64,000 bases of DNA from Ponticaulis sp. (GCA_002723155.1 PBNO01000014.1:1-64000), one strand, 5' to 3'. Positions 18,786 through 27,812 are shown, counted from the stretch's first letter. Translations and numbers: made by a program. Notes: a model not told the origin generated them from the letters alone.

Positions 18786-20252
18786 TTAGAACGCAGCCTG
18801 TGCACCGAAGAGCAGAACGTCGGTTGTCGCGTCGCGATCAGACCATGTGCTGCCATCCGGGAAGTTGCCGCCTGACACGAAGTTCAGAGGGGCAAAGCCT
18901 TCTACGTGAACCAGCTCTGCGAACAGGTTGATGTTCTCGCCAACAAAACGAGAGTAGCCGAGAACCAGCTGGTTCTGACGTTCCCACGGCGCGCCATCGT
19001 CTCCGGCACGGAAGTTAGAGAACTCCAGGGACACAGCATTCAGGTACCGACCGTTCGGGTGCTGGTCGCCAAACCCGAAGCGGCCACCGAGCGTGAAGGA
19101 GTGCGTGCGCTGCGCTTCATACTGGCTGAGCGGGTTTGTCGGATCAGGAACCGCAGAGCCCGGCCAGTCTTTCGTTGTCGATGCGAATTCACCGAGCAGC
19201 TCAAGCGGACCGAAGTTTGCGCGTCCATAGACAGACCATGCCGGGTTGTTCTCATCGCACGGGTTGAAGTGGAAGACCGGGTAAGCCTGACAATAGGCTG
19301 AACCGTGCGTGTAGCTTGCGCCGACCATCGCAGAATTCTCATCGCTGAGTGCGAATGTGTAATTACCGTCGACAGCGAAGTTGTTCACGCGGGATGGTAC
19401 ACTCGTGCCGCTAACCGGTACGTTGTGCGCACGGAACTGCGCGCCGCCCTGAATAGCCATTGCGCGAAGCATCAGGCCGTCCTGCACGTAACCGACCTGC
19501 GCACCGTATGCGAGGCCCGCAAAGGCGTGCCAGTTGGTTGAGTTCGTGAACGGGCTAACGGAATCGTTCAGGCCGAATGGCGTGTAAAGCTTACCGATCG
19601 CGGCGTAGAGCGGGCTCTCGTCGAGGTTACCGAAGATCATGTAAGCCTGACGCGCTTCAATCTGGTTACGACCGAGCGATGTGATCGTGCCAGTGCCGAA
19701 GCTTTGTTCCGGGCTGTACTGAAGCTCTACATAACCGGTGATCCAATCATTCAGCTGTGCGGTCACCGCAAGGTTTGCAGAGTGGATAACGGCCTCGGAA
19801 ACGTTCTCTCCGATCTGGTTCGCAGATGTCGGGTGACGCATCAGATAGCCGAATTTGCTGTCACGGTTGCTCTGCTGAATGTTTGCGAGAGCTGTGATCT
19901 GGCCGCTCAGCGTGAGCGAGCTTGTCAGGTCGCCGTTCTGACGCGCGCGCAGCTGAACAACCGGCTTGGTGCTGATGTCTTCCGCGTGGTCGAGAATGCG
20001 ATATGAGTAATCTACGTTGGTAGAGACAAAGCCATTACGGTTGTTCGTAGCGGCTTCCGCAGATGTGTCCGGTACACGGACAATGCCTTCTTCAGCACGA
20101 AGCGAGCGGACTTCTTCGCGAAGTTCTGCGTTCTGCTGTTCCAGACGCTCCAGGCGTTCCAGAAGTTCTTCATTTGTGATTGTTTGTGCGAAAGCTGATG
20201 GCGCTGCGACCAGCATCGCAATAGCACTAACGGCTGTGACTAGAGATTTCAT
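18786..20252 (-). CDS. Outer-membrane porin with N-terminal coiled coil
   Basis: 488 residues: signal peptide (MKSLVTAVSAIAMLVAAPSAFA), then a leucine/glutamate heptad coiled coil (about residues 23-55, ELLERLERLEQQNAELREE), a short linker, and alternating polar/aromatic beta strands ending in a terminal Phe (FGAQAAF), as expected for a beta barrel inserted by BamA. The coiled coil recalls porins tethered to the periplasm. A possible start at 20267 was rejected because the ATG at 20252 has GGGGACC and gives a proper signal peptide. The substrate is unknown. Upstream are a TTCC/GGAA dyad near 20354-20379 and a LacI-type palindrome at 20578, so it may be carbohydrate-regulated; that is inference. 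Confidence 0.82.
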   Translation of the reverse strand: MKSLVTAVSAIAMLVAAPSAFAQTITNEELLERLERLEQQNAELREEVRSLRAEEGIVRVPDTSAEAATNNRNGFVSTNVDYSYRILDHAEDISTKPVVQLRARQNGDLTSSLTLSGQITALANIQQSNRDSKFGYLMRHPTSANQIGENVSEAVIHSANLAVTAQLNDWITGYVELQYSPEQSFGTGTITSLGRNQIEARQAYMIFGNLDESPLYAAIGKLYTPFGLNDSVSPFTNSTNWHAFAGLAYGAQVGYVQDGLMLRAMAIQGGAQFRAHNVPVSGTSVPSRVNNFAVDGNYTFALSDENSAMVGASYTHGSAYCQAYPVFHFNPCDENNPAWSVYGRANFGPLELLGEFASTTKDWPGSAVPDPTNPLSQYEAQRTHSFTLGGRFGFGDQHPNGRYLNAVSLEFSNFRAGDDGAPWERQNQLVLGYSRFVGENINLFAELVHVEGFAPLNFVSGGNFPDGSTWSDRDATTDVLLFGAQAAF

Positions 20253-20577
20253 TTGGTCCCCATACATTACGCGTTCCGACCGCGTTGCGTCCCAGACTTA
20301 TCGCGGGTGGTCGGCACTGATATGCAGGTTCAAAAGTTCACCAAAACGTGAAGCATTCCCTACCAAATTGCGTAGGAATCTTCAGACCGCGGTAAAATCC
20401 AATTTTGGCAAGCTGCGAACCCTCCCGTAAGAGCGCAGCTTCTTTGACTGTCACTCCCTAATATCGCTTCAAAATTTCCTGAAGAGATGACCCCACATAA
20501 ATCGTGGCCTTTCGGGGGGCAAGAGTATTTACTGAAAATTAGGTGCCTAAAATTTGAGCGAATACTTGGGGTAAAAA

Positions 20578-20591
20578 TGTTATCGATAACA
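20578..20591. promoter_or_regulatory. LacI-family-type operator palindrome
   Basis: TGTTATCGATAACA is a perfect 14-bp palindrome with the central CG typical of LacI/GalR-family sites. It is about 325 bases upstream of the porin start and just beyond the end of the candidate small RNA. No LacI-family gene is in the window. The transcript it controls is not clear. Confidence 0.45.
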
Positions 20592-20640
20592 ACATCTGTG
20601 GCTTAATATCGTTGTCATATTGCCTGCAATAGGAATTAGG

Positions 20641-20767
20641 AAAAGAAAAAGGGAAGCGGTGCGGCTTCCCTTAGACTATTATATTTATTGTGTTTTTTAT
20701 GAATGGCACCGAGGCCGCGGCCAGGTGTGGGGGACAGGATGACGGGGCGCAACCCGCGGTGCCATTT
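20641..20767 (-). ncRNA. Candidate small RNA with intrinsic terminator
   Basis: On the minus strand a possible promoter (TTGTTG at 20797-20802, 17-base spacer, TACAAA at 20774-20779) would start a transcript near 20767. It begins with AATGGCACCG (20766-20757), closing with CGGTGCCATT (20711-20702) as a perfect 10-bp stem that encloses a smaller hairpin (CGGG...CCCG) and a C-rich single-stranded part (CCTGTCCCCCACACCT). An AT-rich linker follows, then GGGAAGC/GCTTCCC (20670-20651) and TTTTTCTTTT. The length is about 125 nt. It does not match tRNA, SRP, 6S, tmRNA or RNase P as I know them. Confidence 0.6.
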
Positions 20768-21024
20768 GACTTATTTGTAACATAATGCCCAAAAATCAAC
20801 AATACTTGCCCAAAAATAATGCGCATCTTAAGCACGAAAAAAAACTAAACGAGGTCACGTTTTTGTATTCCTTCAAAAAATTCCTGACCCTTTAGGTAGA
20901 TTTTTTTCAGATTAACTATGAGAACTACTGTTCTTGCGAATTATTCGCGCATTTTTGTGTTGTCGATTCGCTTTTCTGTGCCCTTTGTTGGTTCACGATT
21001 TCTCTGATTTCACGGCTGAAAACC

Positions 21025-21618
21025 ATGCTTCTCTACTATTCCAAGACATCACCCTTTGCCCGAAAGGTTCGGGTGCTTTTGTCCGAGCACGAATTAACTA
21101 ACCGTGTTCAGTTGAAACTTGCATCAGTACTTGAGGACGCTAAAAGCACGCCGAACCCGCTCGGTAAAATCCCCTGCCTGATTACGCCTGACGGAGACAC
21201 CGTCTATGACAGCCCGGTTATCTGTGAATGGGTGGAGGCTTATGCCACGGACGCAGACATTACCCGTGATGACGCATATTGGCGCGCTCAGAAGCTTCAG
21301 GCGCTCGGCGATGGCGTGATGGATGCGGCGTTCAACACGGTGATGGAGAAGAACCGTCCAGCCGATCAGCAATCGTCTTTCTGGACTACCAGATGGCGTG
21401 AAGCCATCGAGCGCGGGGTTGCGGAAGCTGCAGAGCTTGTGACGCCTGTTGAAGACCGTCTGGATCGGGGGCAGGTCGCCATTGCGTGTATGCTTGGCTA
21501 TCTGGATTTCCGTATAACGGACTTTGACTGGCGAGCAGCGCATCCGTCGCTGGCACAATGGTATGAGCCGGTGTCGAAACGCGAGAGTATGATCTCTACC
21601 GCGCCGCCGGCGTCTTAA
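21025..21618 (+). CDS. Glutathione S-transferase family protein
   Basis: 197-residue cytosolic GST-like protein. The N-terminal thioredoxin-fold has MLLYYSKTSPFARKVRVLLSE, the cis-Pro/glutathione contact region PNPLGKIPCLITPDG, and DSPVICEWVE (the E/D-S-xx-I block). The C-terminal half is the all-helical domain with a conserved ITDFDW region. Candidate catalytic Ser/Thr lie in SKTSPF. The class and substrate are not assignable. Monocistronic with its own terminator. Confidence 0.88.
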   Translation: MLLYYSKTSPFARKVRVLLSEHELTNRVQLKLASVLEDAKSTPNPLGKIPCLITPDGDTVYDSPVICEWVEAYATDADITRDDAYWRAQKLQALGDGVMDAAFNTVMEKNRPADQQSSFWTTRWREAIERGVAEAAELVTPVEDRLDRGQVAIACMLGYLDFRITDFDWRAAHPSLAQWYEPVSKRESMISTAPPAS

Positions 21619-21649
21619 TAAAAAAGGGCGATCACTGATCGCCCTTTTT
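21619..21649. terminator. Bidirectional intrinsic terminator
   Basis: GGGCGAT (21626-21632) and ATCGCCC (21638-21644) with a 5-base loop are flanked by an A-run before (21619-21625) and TTTTT after (21645-21649). It fits termination of the GST gene and of the converging DUF885 gene. Confidence 0.88.
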
Positions 21650-21670
21650 CATACTCATATTCTACTAAAA

Positions 21671-23545
21671 CTAGCTCGCCTGAACGCTGGCGATCCAGTT
21701 GTCGACGCGCTGTTCAAGCAGGTTGAGCGGAAGTCCGCCACCGCCGAGAACCGCATCGTGGAAGCCGCGAATGTCAAAGTCGTCACCCAGAACTTCTTCT
21801 GCGTTTGCGCGAAGGTCCTGAATGAAGATCATGCCGATTTTATAGCCGGTTGCCTGACCAGGATCAGCAATATAGCGCTCCACTTCTGACAGTGCCTGAG
21901 CATCCGTGATTGCAGAGTTTTCCTGGAAGTAGGCAACAGCTTCTTCGCGCGTCCAGCCCTTCACGTGGAGGCCTGTGTCTACAACGAGGCGGATCGCGCG
22001 CCAGATTTCAGAGCCGAGGCGGCCGAACTGGGAAAGCGGGTCCTGATATGTGCCCGGGATTTCCTGCGCGAAATGCTCTGTGTAGAGCGCCCAGCCTTCA
22101 ACATATGCGCCATAGAATTGCTGTGTGCGGAATTGCGGGATGCCCGTCAGCTCCTGCGCGATAGCAATCTGCATGTGGTGACCCGGAAGCGCCTCGTGAT
22201 AGGCGATGACTTCGAGCTCACGCTTTGGCATGGCTGTCATGTCAGACAGGTGCGCGTAATAAACGCCTGGGCGCGAGCCATCTGGCGTGCTCGGATAGTA
22301 GTGCTGGGCTGCACCATCGCGTTCGCGGAAGGCTTCCACGCGGCGAACTTCCAGTTCGGCTTGCGGCAGAAGACCGAAATACTCTGGCAGTTGGGATTCG
22401 ATGTTTTCGACATAGTAAGTCGCAGCATCGATATAGCCCTGACGACCTTCATCCGTGTTCGGGAAGTAGAGGCGCTCGTCGTCCTTGTTTTCACGCAGGA
22501 AGACGAAAAATTCCTGTAGTGTGCCTTCGAAGCCGAAGTCGCGCATGACGGAAACCATCTCACCGCGAAGGCGTGCAACTTCCTCAAGGCCCAGCTCATG
22601 GATTTCGTCAGCCGTCATGTCAGTTGTGGTGTAGTAACCGAGGCGCTGCTGGTAATACGCTTCGCCATCAGGCAGCTCGGACACGCCAAATGCTTCTTCA
22701 GTATTGGCGACATCAGTTTCCAGCCAGTTGATCATGTTGTTGTATGCGCTGAGGAAGCTTCCGGTGAGCGCGGCTTCAACGTCTGCAACCAGCTCTTCAC
22801 CACGTTCTTCTGTGATCGTGCCGGCCTCGACCAGCGCTGCAATCTTGCCTTTAGCGTCCGCGAAAATCGCAGAGTCATCGCCTTCGGTGAACGGTGCGCC
22901 GGTTACAATATTCTGTGATTGTTCAGCCGCTGCGCGATAGGCAAAGGCTGGTGGGCGAATACCCATCTGCGCTGCCTCTTCAGCCTGGGAAACGAGGCTG
23001 TTCACCATTGTTGCAAAGCCGTCGAGACGCGAAATATAGGCCAGCATGTCTTCTTCGGTGGAAACACCGTGGAAGTTGATCATGAACTGGGCTGGATATG
23101 TCTGCCAGCCGCCCTGTGTGAAGATGTAGCCGTGATGGCGCCACTGCCAGTTTTCCTCGGCCTGCGCGAGGATGAATTCGTAGAGATCCCATGACATCTT
23201 CGCTTCTGCGTCGAGAAGGTCATAGTCGAAGTTTTCCTGCATTTCAGCGGTTGTGGCGCGTCGCCATTCAAGCTGTTCCAGCTGCGCTTCCGGAGAGACG
23301 TCGTCGATCTCGTCATAGCGTTCTTTACGGCCTAGCGTGGTCAGCGTCATAGGGCTGAGCATCAGCTCTTCTTCGTACTTTTCGTCGAACCATGCATTCA
23401 GGCGCGCCGTTTCCGCTGCAACCTGTTCGGCAGTTGGTGTGGCGGCTGCCGGTGTGGATGTTTCTGTTTGTGTGCCAGTGGTTTCGGTTTGGCCACACGC
23501 GCCGAGCGCCAGCACTGCGGCTGTCGCCAGAAGAAGGTTTTTCAT
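21671..23545 (-). CDS. DUF885 family putative metallopeptidase, lipoprotein (copy 1)
   Basis: 624 residues with a lipoprotein signal (MKNLLLATAAVLALGACG, lipobox LGAC) and a Thr-rich linker, then the DUF885 body. The motif YHEALPGHHMQ (HExxxGHH) and a later Glu in the YVEGWALYTE block look like zinc ligands of a metallopeptidase-like site. The frame could begin at 23584, but the ATG at 23545 gives the clean signal peptide. Predicted lipid-anchored periplasmic or outer-membrane enzyme; the substrate is unknown. It is a tandem paralogue of the gene at 23685-25538, which lies upstream on the same strand, separated by a hairpin. Confidence 0.85.
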   Translation of the reverse strand: MKNLLLATAAVLALGACGQTETTGTQTETSTPAAATPTAEQVAAETARLNAWFDEKYEEELMLSPMTLTTLGRKERYDEIDDVSPEAQLEQLEWRRATTAEMQENFDYDLLDAEAKMSWDLYEFILAQAEENWQWRHHGYIFTQGGWQTYPAQFMINFHGVSTEEDMLAYISRLDGFATMVNSLVSQAEEAAQMGIRPPAFAYRAAAEQSQNIVTGAPFTEGDDSAIFADAKGKIAALVEAGTITEERGEELVADVEAALTGSFLSAYNNMINWLETDVANTEEAFGVSELPDGEAYYQQRLGYYTTTDMTADEIHELGLEEVARLRGEMVSVMRDFGFEGTLQEFFVFLRENKDDERLYFPNTDEGRQGYIDAATYYVENIESQLPEYFGLLPQAELEVRRVEAFRERDGAAQHYYPSTPDGSRPGVYYAHLSDMTAMPKRELEVIAYHEALPGHHMQIAIAQELTGIPQFRTQQFYGAYVEGWALYTEHFAQEIPGTYQDPLSQFGRLGSEIWRAIRLVVDTGLHVKGWTREEAVAYFQENSAITDAQALSEVERYIADPGQATGYKIGMIFIQDLRANAEEVLGDDFDIRGFHDAVLGGGGLPLNLLEQRVDNWIASVQAS

Positions 23546-23607
23546 CGTCGGTTTCACTTTCGTGCGTTGAAGAATTGGGCGCATCTTAACCAGAATGCAG
23601 ACATGCG

Positions 23608-23646
23608 AAAGCCCAAATTTATCAAATAACGATAAATTTGGGCTTT
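23608..23646 (-). terminator. AT-rich hairpin between the DUF885 genes
   Basis: AAAGCCCAAATTTATC (23608-23623) and GATAAATTTGGGCTTT (23631-23646) form a perfect 16-bp stem with a 7-base loop. The long stem and a short T-run fit a terminator for the upstream DUF885 gene, letting the second copy have its own promoter or be read through partly. Confidence 0.6.
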
Positions 23647-23684
23647 GAGCTATTTTCGGTCAGATGTGTCGGGTGTTTCAGCGT

Positions 23685-25538
23685 CTAGCTGTTTTGAACA
23701 TCCTCAATCCAGTTATTGACGCGGACTTCCAGAAGGTCGAGCGGAAGAGAGCCGCCGCCAAGAATGGTGTCGTGGAAGCCGCGAATATCGAAGTCTTCAC
23801 CGAGAACCTCTTCTGCGTGAGCGCGAAGCTCCAGAATACGGATCATGCCGATTTTATAGCTCGTCGCCTGTCCAGGGCCTACAATGTAGCGCTCTGTTTC
23901 CGACGCAGCTTGCGCCTCGGTGATCGCAGAGTTTTCGAGGAAGTAGGCGATCGAGTCTTCGCGGGTCCAGCCCTTGGTGTGGAGGCCTGTGTCTACGACG
24001 AGGCGGATTGCGCGCCAGATTTCAGTACCCAGACGGCCAAATTGCGAAAGAGGATCCTGATACGTGCCAGGCATCTCGTTCGCCAGAAGCTCTGAATACA
24101 GCGCCCAGCCTTCAGTATATGCGCTGTTGGATTGGCGCGTCCGGAACTGCGGAATGCCTGTCAGTTCCTGCGCAATTGAGCGCTGCATATGGTGACCGGG
24201 AATAGCTTCATGATACGCGACGACTTCCAGCTCGCGCAGGGGCAGGGCGGACATATCAAGAAGGTGCGCATAGTAAACGCCCGGACGTGACCCGTCCGGC
24301 GTGCCCGTCACGTAGTGTTGAGCTGCGCCTGCGCGCTCGCGGAAGGCTTCAACGCGGCGAACCACGACATCAGCTTGCGGCAGAATACCGAAATAGTCCG
24401 GCAGTTGTTCGCGGATATTGTTGATCTGACGTGTCGCCTCGTCGATGTAAGCCTGACGGCCTTCATCTGTGTTTGGCAGGAAGAGTTCAGGATCATCCGT
24501 GTTCACGCGTAGATAGTCGAAGAATTCCTGCAGGCTGCCGTCAAAGCCGACTTCTTCCTTGATGAGTTCCATCTCGCCGCGCAGGCGCTCTACTTCGGCA
24601 AGACCGATTTCGTGGATTTCGTCCGCTGTCAGGTCTGTCGTCGTGTAGCTGGCGAGCCTGTAATTGTAATATGCCTCGCCATTAGGCAGCTCTGACACGC
24701 CGAAGGATTCTTCGGTGTTTTCCATATCTGTTTCTAGCCAGCTGATCAGCTCGTTATAGCTGTTCAGGAACGGGCCAGTCAGAGCGGCGACGGCTTCGGC
24801 TTCGAGTTCTTCAGCGCGGGCTTCATCAATTTCGCCGGACTCAACGAGAGCTGCGATCTTGGTTTTAACGTCCGCGTAAATTGGTGAATCTTCGCCGTCG
24901 GTGAATGGTGCGCCGCGAACAATATTCTGCGCTGTTTCCAGCGCGCCGCGATAGGCAAAGCTCGGTGCGCGAATGCCCATCTCCGCCGATGTTTGCGCGC
25001 GCGCAAGGCGTACATCCAACGCATTCGCAAAGCCTTCGATCCGGGAGATATAAGCTTCCATATCAGCGTCGGAATTGACGTTGTGGAAGTTGATCAGGAA
25101 GCGGGCCGGATAGGTGTGCCAGCCGCCTTGCGTGAAGGCGTATCCATAGTGGCGCCATTGCCAACCGAGTTCAGCGCGCTCAAGGCGTGCTTCCCAGAGG
25201 CGGTACGAGAACTGCGCTTCTTCATCCAACTGGTCGAAGTCGAACGTTTCGCGCATTTCTGCGGTGGTCTCACGCAGCCATTCCAGCCCTTCAAGCTGGA
25301 AGGCTTCAGTATTGTCGTCGACTTCGTCATAGCGTTCGTGACGGCCAAGTTGAGTAAGCGTTTGCGGGCTGCGCAGAAGCTGCTCTTCGTATTTCTCGTC
25401 AAACCACGCATTAAGCTGTTCGGTCTGTGAAACAGTCTGCTCTGTCGCTGCTGTTTCTGTGTTTGCTACCGGTGTCTCTTTTGGTCCACACGCCTGAAGC
25501 GCCAGCAGTGCTGCTGACGCAAGAAGAATATTTCGCAT
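23685..25538 (-). CDS. DUF885 family putative metallopeptidase, lipoprotein (copy 2)
   Basis: 617 residues with lipoprotein signal MRNILLASAALLALQACG and a short acidic/Thr linker. The DUF885 core contains YHEAIPGHHMQ and the YTEGWALYSE block, parallel to copy 1 throughout (NAWFDEKYEE at the start, AVLGGGGLPL / TILGGGSLPL at the end). A tandem duplication with divergence of linker and loops is evident. It is first in the transcription order, with copy 1 downstream. Its role, perhaps peptide or ester breakdown in the envelope, is not known. Confidence 0.85.
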   Translation of the reverse strand: MRNILLASAALLALQACGPKETPVANTETAATEQTVSQTEQLNAWFDEKYEEQLLRSPQTLTQLGRHERYDEVDDNTEAFQLEGLEWLRETTAEMRETFDFDQLDEEAQFSYRLWEARLERAELGWQWRHYGYAFTQGGWHTYPARFLINFHNVNSDADMEAYISRIEGFANALDVRLARAQTSAEMGIRAPSFAYRGALETAQNIVRGAPFTDGEDSPIYADVKTKIAALVESGEIDEARAEELEAEAVAALTGPFLNSYNELISWLETDMENTEESFGVSELPNGEAYYNYRLASYTTTDLTADEIHEIGLAEVERLRGEMELIKEEVGFDGSLQEFFDYLRVNTDDPELFLPNTDEGRQAYIDEATRQINNIREQLPDYFGILPQADVVVRRVEAFRERAGAAQHYVTGTPDGSRPGVYYAHLLDMSALPLRELEVVAYHEAIPGHHMQRSIAQELTGIPQFRTRQSNSAYTEGWALYSELLANEMPGTYQDPLSQFGRLGTEIWRAIRLVVDTGLHTKGWTREDSIAYFLENSAITEAQAASETERYIVGPGQATSYKIGMIRILELRAHAEEVLGEDFDIRGFHDTILGGGSLPLDLLEVRVNNWIEDVQNS

Positions 25539-25673
25539 AAAACTCGCCCAATTTTTTCGATATATCTAACCTAGCGCAACATACCTGTTTGTCTCTGCGG
25601 CGGAAGTCGAAAAGCAGAAAAGTGCGAGAACTAATTGAATTTGCATGTTTTCCGGAAGGCGGCATGATGGGGC

Positions 25674-26645
25674 ATGATTAATTGCCTTATCCATGACCAT
25701 GTGTATCGCCGCCGGACAGCAGAACTCTCAGCATTCGCTGATAAAATCCGGTTTGTTCTCCTCGCTGATGACGGTGTTTTGCGCGGCTCGCGAACTGGCG
25801 AAGTTGTGACTGATCCGGAGATTGATATCGCTTTTGGCAATGGCGATGTCTGGTTTGGCCCGCAAGCGAGGCTTTTCTTAAAAACGCTTTTGAGTGCGCC
25901 AAAGCTGGACTGGTTCCAGTCTTCCGCAGCGGGCGTAGACAATCCGGGTCTGCAAAAACTGCGCGCTGCTGCGAACCGGTACACCACCAACCACACCCAA
26001 TCTGAATCCATGTCAGAATGGGTGCTTTGGCAGGCGCTCGACTGGCTAAAGCGAGGCCCTGAGCACCGCGCTAACGCGGCTGAAGGTGTCTGGAAACCGC
26101 TCGACCAGAGAGATATTCATGGTTCGCGCTGGTTGATCGTCGGGTATGGCTCGATCGGTACGTCGGTCGGGACGCGCGTTCGGGCCCTTGGCGGTCATGT
26201 CACCGGGCTTCGCCGTGCCGTCTCTCCAAGTGAAGGCGCAGACGTGATCCTGCCGCTCTCATCGCTGGAAGAGGAAGTCGCAAAAGCTGACATCGTTCTG
26301 CTCAGCCTGCCGCATACACCGTCGACGGAAGATATTGCGGGCAAGGATTTCTTCGCAGCGATGAAGCCGGATGCGCTGTTTATGAATATCGGGCGAGGAA
26401 AGCTGGTGGATGAGGGCGCGCTTATCGCTGCGCTAGACGCAGGTCGGCCGAGCCATGCGGTGCTTGATGTGACACGTGAGGAGCCGCTACCGGCGGACCA
26501 TCCGCTCTGGACGCATCCGAAGGTCACGATCACCCCGCACGACAGTCCGCAAACGCACGCGACTTTGTTGCGCGCCGATGAGACCTTCCTCGCAAATCTG
26601 GCGCGATATGTGGCTGGCGAACCTTTGGAGCATGAGCTGGATTGA
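25674..26645 (+). CDS. D-2-hydroxyacid dehydrogenase family protein
   Basis: 323 residues. The NAD-binding Rossmann motif is VGYGSIGTSVGTRVRALG (about 151-168). Catalytic Arg lies in NIGRGKLVDE, Glu in TREEPLPADHPLW and His in ITPHDS, giving the Arg-Glu-His triad of the family, although the usual DVF before the Glu is DVT here. The N-terminal substrate domain is divergent, with SSAAGVDN in place of the usual NVGTDNID. The substrate, a 2-hydroxy or 2-keto acid, cannot be named. Monocistronic; CCGGCA/TGCCGG (26692-26708) after the stop is a weak terminator candidate. Confidence 0.86.
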   Translation: MINCLIHDHVYRRRTAELSAFADKIRFVLLADDGVLRGSRTGEVVTDPEIDIAFGNGDVWFGPQARLFLKTLLSAPKLDWFQSSAAGVDNPGLQKLRAAANRYTTNHTQSESMSEWVLWQALDWLKRGPEHRANAAEGVWKPLDQRDIHGSRWLIVGYGSIGTSVGTRVRALGGHVTGLRRAVSPSEGADVILPLSSLEEEVAKADIVLLSLPHTPSTEDIAGKDFFAAMKPDALFMNIGRGKLVDEGALIAALDAGRPSHAVLDVTREEPLPADHPLWTHPKVTITPHDSPQTHATLLRADETFLANLARYVAGEPLEHELD

Positions 26646-26721
26646 GCCGCACGACTAGCGGCTGCGAATTCCGCAAAGATTAACCGCGAACCCGGCAATA
26701 ATTGCCGGTTTGCCGCAAATC

Positions 26722-26737
26722 TTAAGCGCTTTATTAA
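26722..26737. promoter_or_regulatory. Candidate CtrA-type TTAA pair upstream of fliQ
   Basis: TTAA (26722-26725) and TTAA (26734-26737) are 8 bases apart, the second read as TTAACC, and another GGTTAACC lies at 26753-26760, close to the fliQ start. CtrA in Caulobacter binds TTAA-N7-TTAA and TTAACC half sites at flagellar promoters. The spacer is one base too long, so this is tentative. Confidence 0.35.
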
Positions 26738-26785
26738 CCTTTTATTCGGATTGGTTAACCGTACACGAATACGGAGTAACCTTTC

Positions 26786-27049
26786 ATGACAGGCCTTGAA
26801 GTGCTCGACATCGGACGCGATGCTCTCTGGACGACAGTTATGATGGCTGCACCTGCCATGATCATCGGTCTGCTTGTCGGTGTCAGCATCGCGCTCGTTC
26901 AGGCGCTGACGCAGGTTCAGGAAATGACTCTCGTTTTCGTTCCGAAAATCGTTGCCATCTTTATCGCGCTCCTGATCTTCCTGCCGCTTATGGGGGGCAT
27001 GATTGCCGCCTTCGCGCAGGATACGTTTGCGCGAATAGCCAGTATGTAG
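26786..27049 (+). CDS. fliQ: Flagellar export apparatus protein FliQ
   Basis: 87 residues, two membrane helices, inner-membrane part of the flagellar type III export gate. The segment PAMIIGLLVGVSIALVQALTQVQEMTLVFVPK (in parts) is the typical FliQ core and the length is normal. The start has GGAG 8 bases upstream. First gene of fliQ-fliR-flhB, followed by cckA, the same order as in Caulobacter. Confidence 0.96.
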   Translation: MTGLEVLDIGRDALWTTVMMAAPAMIIGLLVGVSIALVQALTQVQEMTLVFVPKIVAIFIALLIFLPLMGGMIAAFAQDTFARIASM

Positions 27050-27056
27050 GCGGTAT

Positions 27057-27812
27057 TTGGAGCCGCTTCTCCCATATGTCTGGTCAGGTGGGCTGCTATT
27101 TGCCCGCATAGGATCGGTACTGATGCTCGCTCCTGGCTGGGGCGAGCAATCGATTCCTGTACGCTTTCGTCTTTCCGCGGCTCTGCTCGCGGTTTTTGCG
27201 CTTGCGCCGGGCCTGATGTCTGATCTGCCGTTACAGCCTGCTGATTTCGGGCAGGGGATTTTCCTCGTGATCGGCGAGGTGTTGATCGGGCTGATGCTGG
27301 GGGCCGCTGCGCGCATGTTCATGGCGGCAGCCTCAGTGGCAGGGCAGGTGACTGCGATGCATACCGGCCTTGGCTTTGCCATGCAGCTCGACCCGATGCA
27401 GCAGGCGCAGGGCAACGTATTGTCCGCCTTCTTCTCACTGATTGCGGTTGTGCTTGTGCTGTCTGCCGGTGTTCACCGCTGGATGCTGCAAGGCGCGGTG
27501 GATAGCTATATTCTGTTTCCTGTGGGCCAGTATCCGAACATGGCTGACGTGGCCGAGTATGGTACGCGTGCCTTTGTCGAAGCGTTTCGTCTCGGCTTGC
27601 AGATTGCCGCGCCAGCTATCGCGTTTGGTCTGATCTTTAATCTGGCGCTTGGTCTCGCCGCGCGCCTGATCCCGCAAATTCAGATTTTCTTCATAGCTCT
27701 GCCGAGCTCCATCATGATCGGCCTTGTCGTCGTGATGATCGGCATGGGCGCTGGTTTCATGACCTGGCTGAATGGTTTTGACCGGTTCCTCATGACAGGG
27801 GGAGGTGGCTGA
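27057..27812 (+). CDS. fliR: Flagellar export apparatus protein FliR
   Basis: 251 residues with about six membrane segments; export-gate component that packs with FliP and FliQ. Features include RIGSVLMLAPGWGEQSIPVRFRL in parts and the conserved GLGFAMQLDP, plus SLIAVVLVLSAGVHRWML. The start is TTG at 27057, seven bases after the fliQ stop with TAGGCGG before it; no ATG nearby would give a full first membrane segment. Its stop overlaps the flhB start by one base. Confidence 0.95.
   Translation: MEPLLPYVWSGGLLFARIGSVLMLAPGWGEQSIPVRFRLSAALLAVFALAPGLMSDLPLQPADFGQGIFLVIGEVLIGLMLGAAARMFMAAASVAGQVTAMHTGLGFAMQLDPMQQAQGNVLSAFFSLIAVVLVLSAGVHRWMLQGAVDSYILFPVGQYPNMADVAEYGTRAFVEAFRLGLQIAAPAIAFGLIFNLALGLAARLIPQIQIFFIALPSSIMIGLVVVMIGMGAGFMTWLNGFDRFLMTGGGG

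Larger units (their letters stand above)
20253..21024. other. 772-base gene-free region with regulatory and RNA signals
   Basis: AT-rich stretch between the divergent porin and glutathione-transferase genes with no convincing ORF. It holds an imperfect dyad ATTCCCTAC / GTAGGAAT (20354-20379) about 100 bases before the porin start, a perfect LacI-type palindrome (20578-20591), a minus-strand terminator (20641-20670), and a GC-rich foldable element (20702-20766) with a promoter beyond it. The last 220 bases before the GST gene are AT-rich with nothing definite. Confidence 0.6.

Noticed and set aside
26195..27415. 406-codon minus-strand frame across the dehydrogenase, fliQ and fliR
   Set aside because: It overlaps three genes with clear motifs on the other strand and has low-complexity composition.
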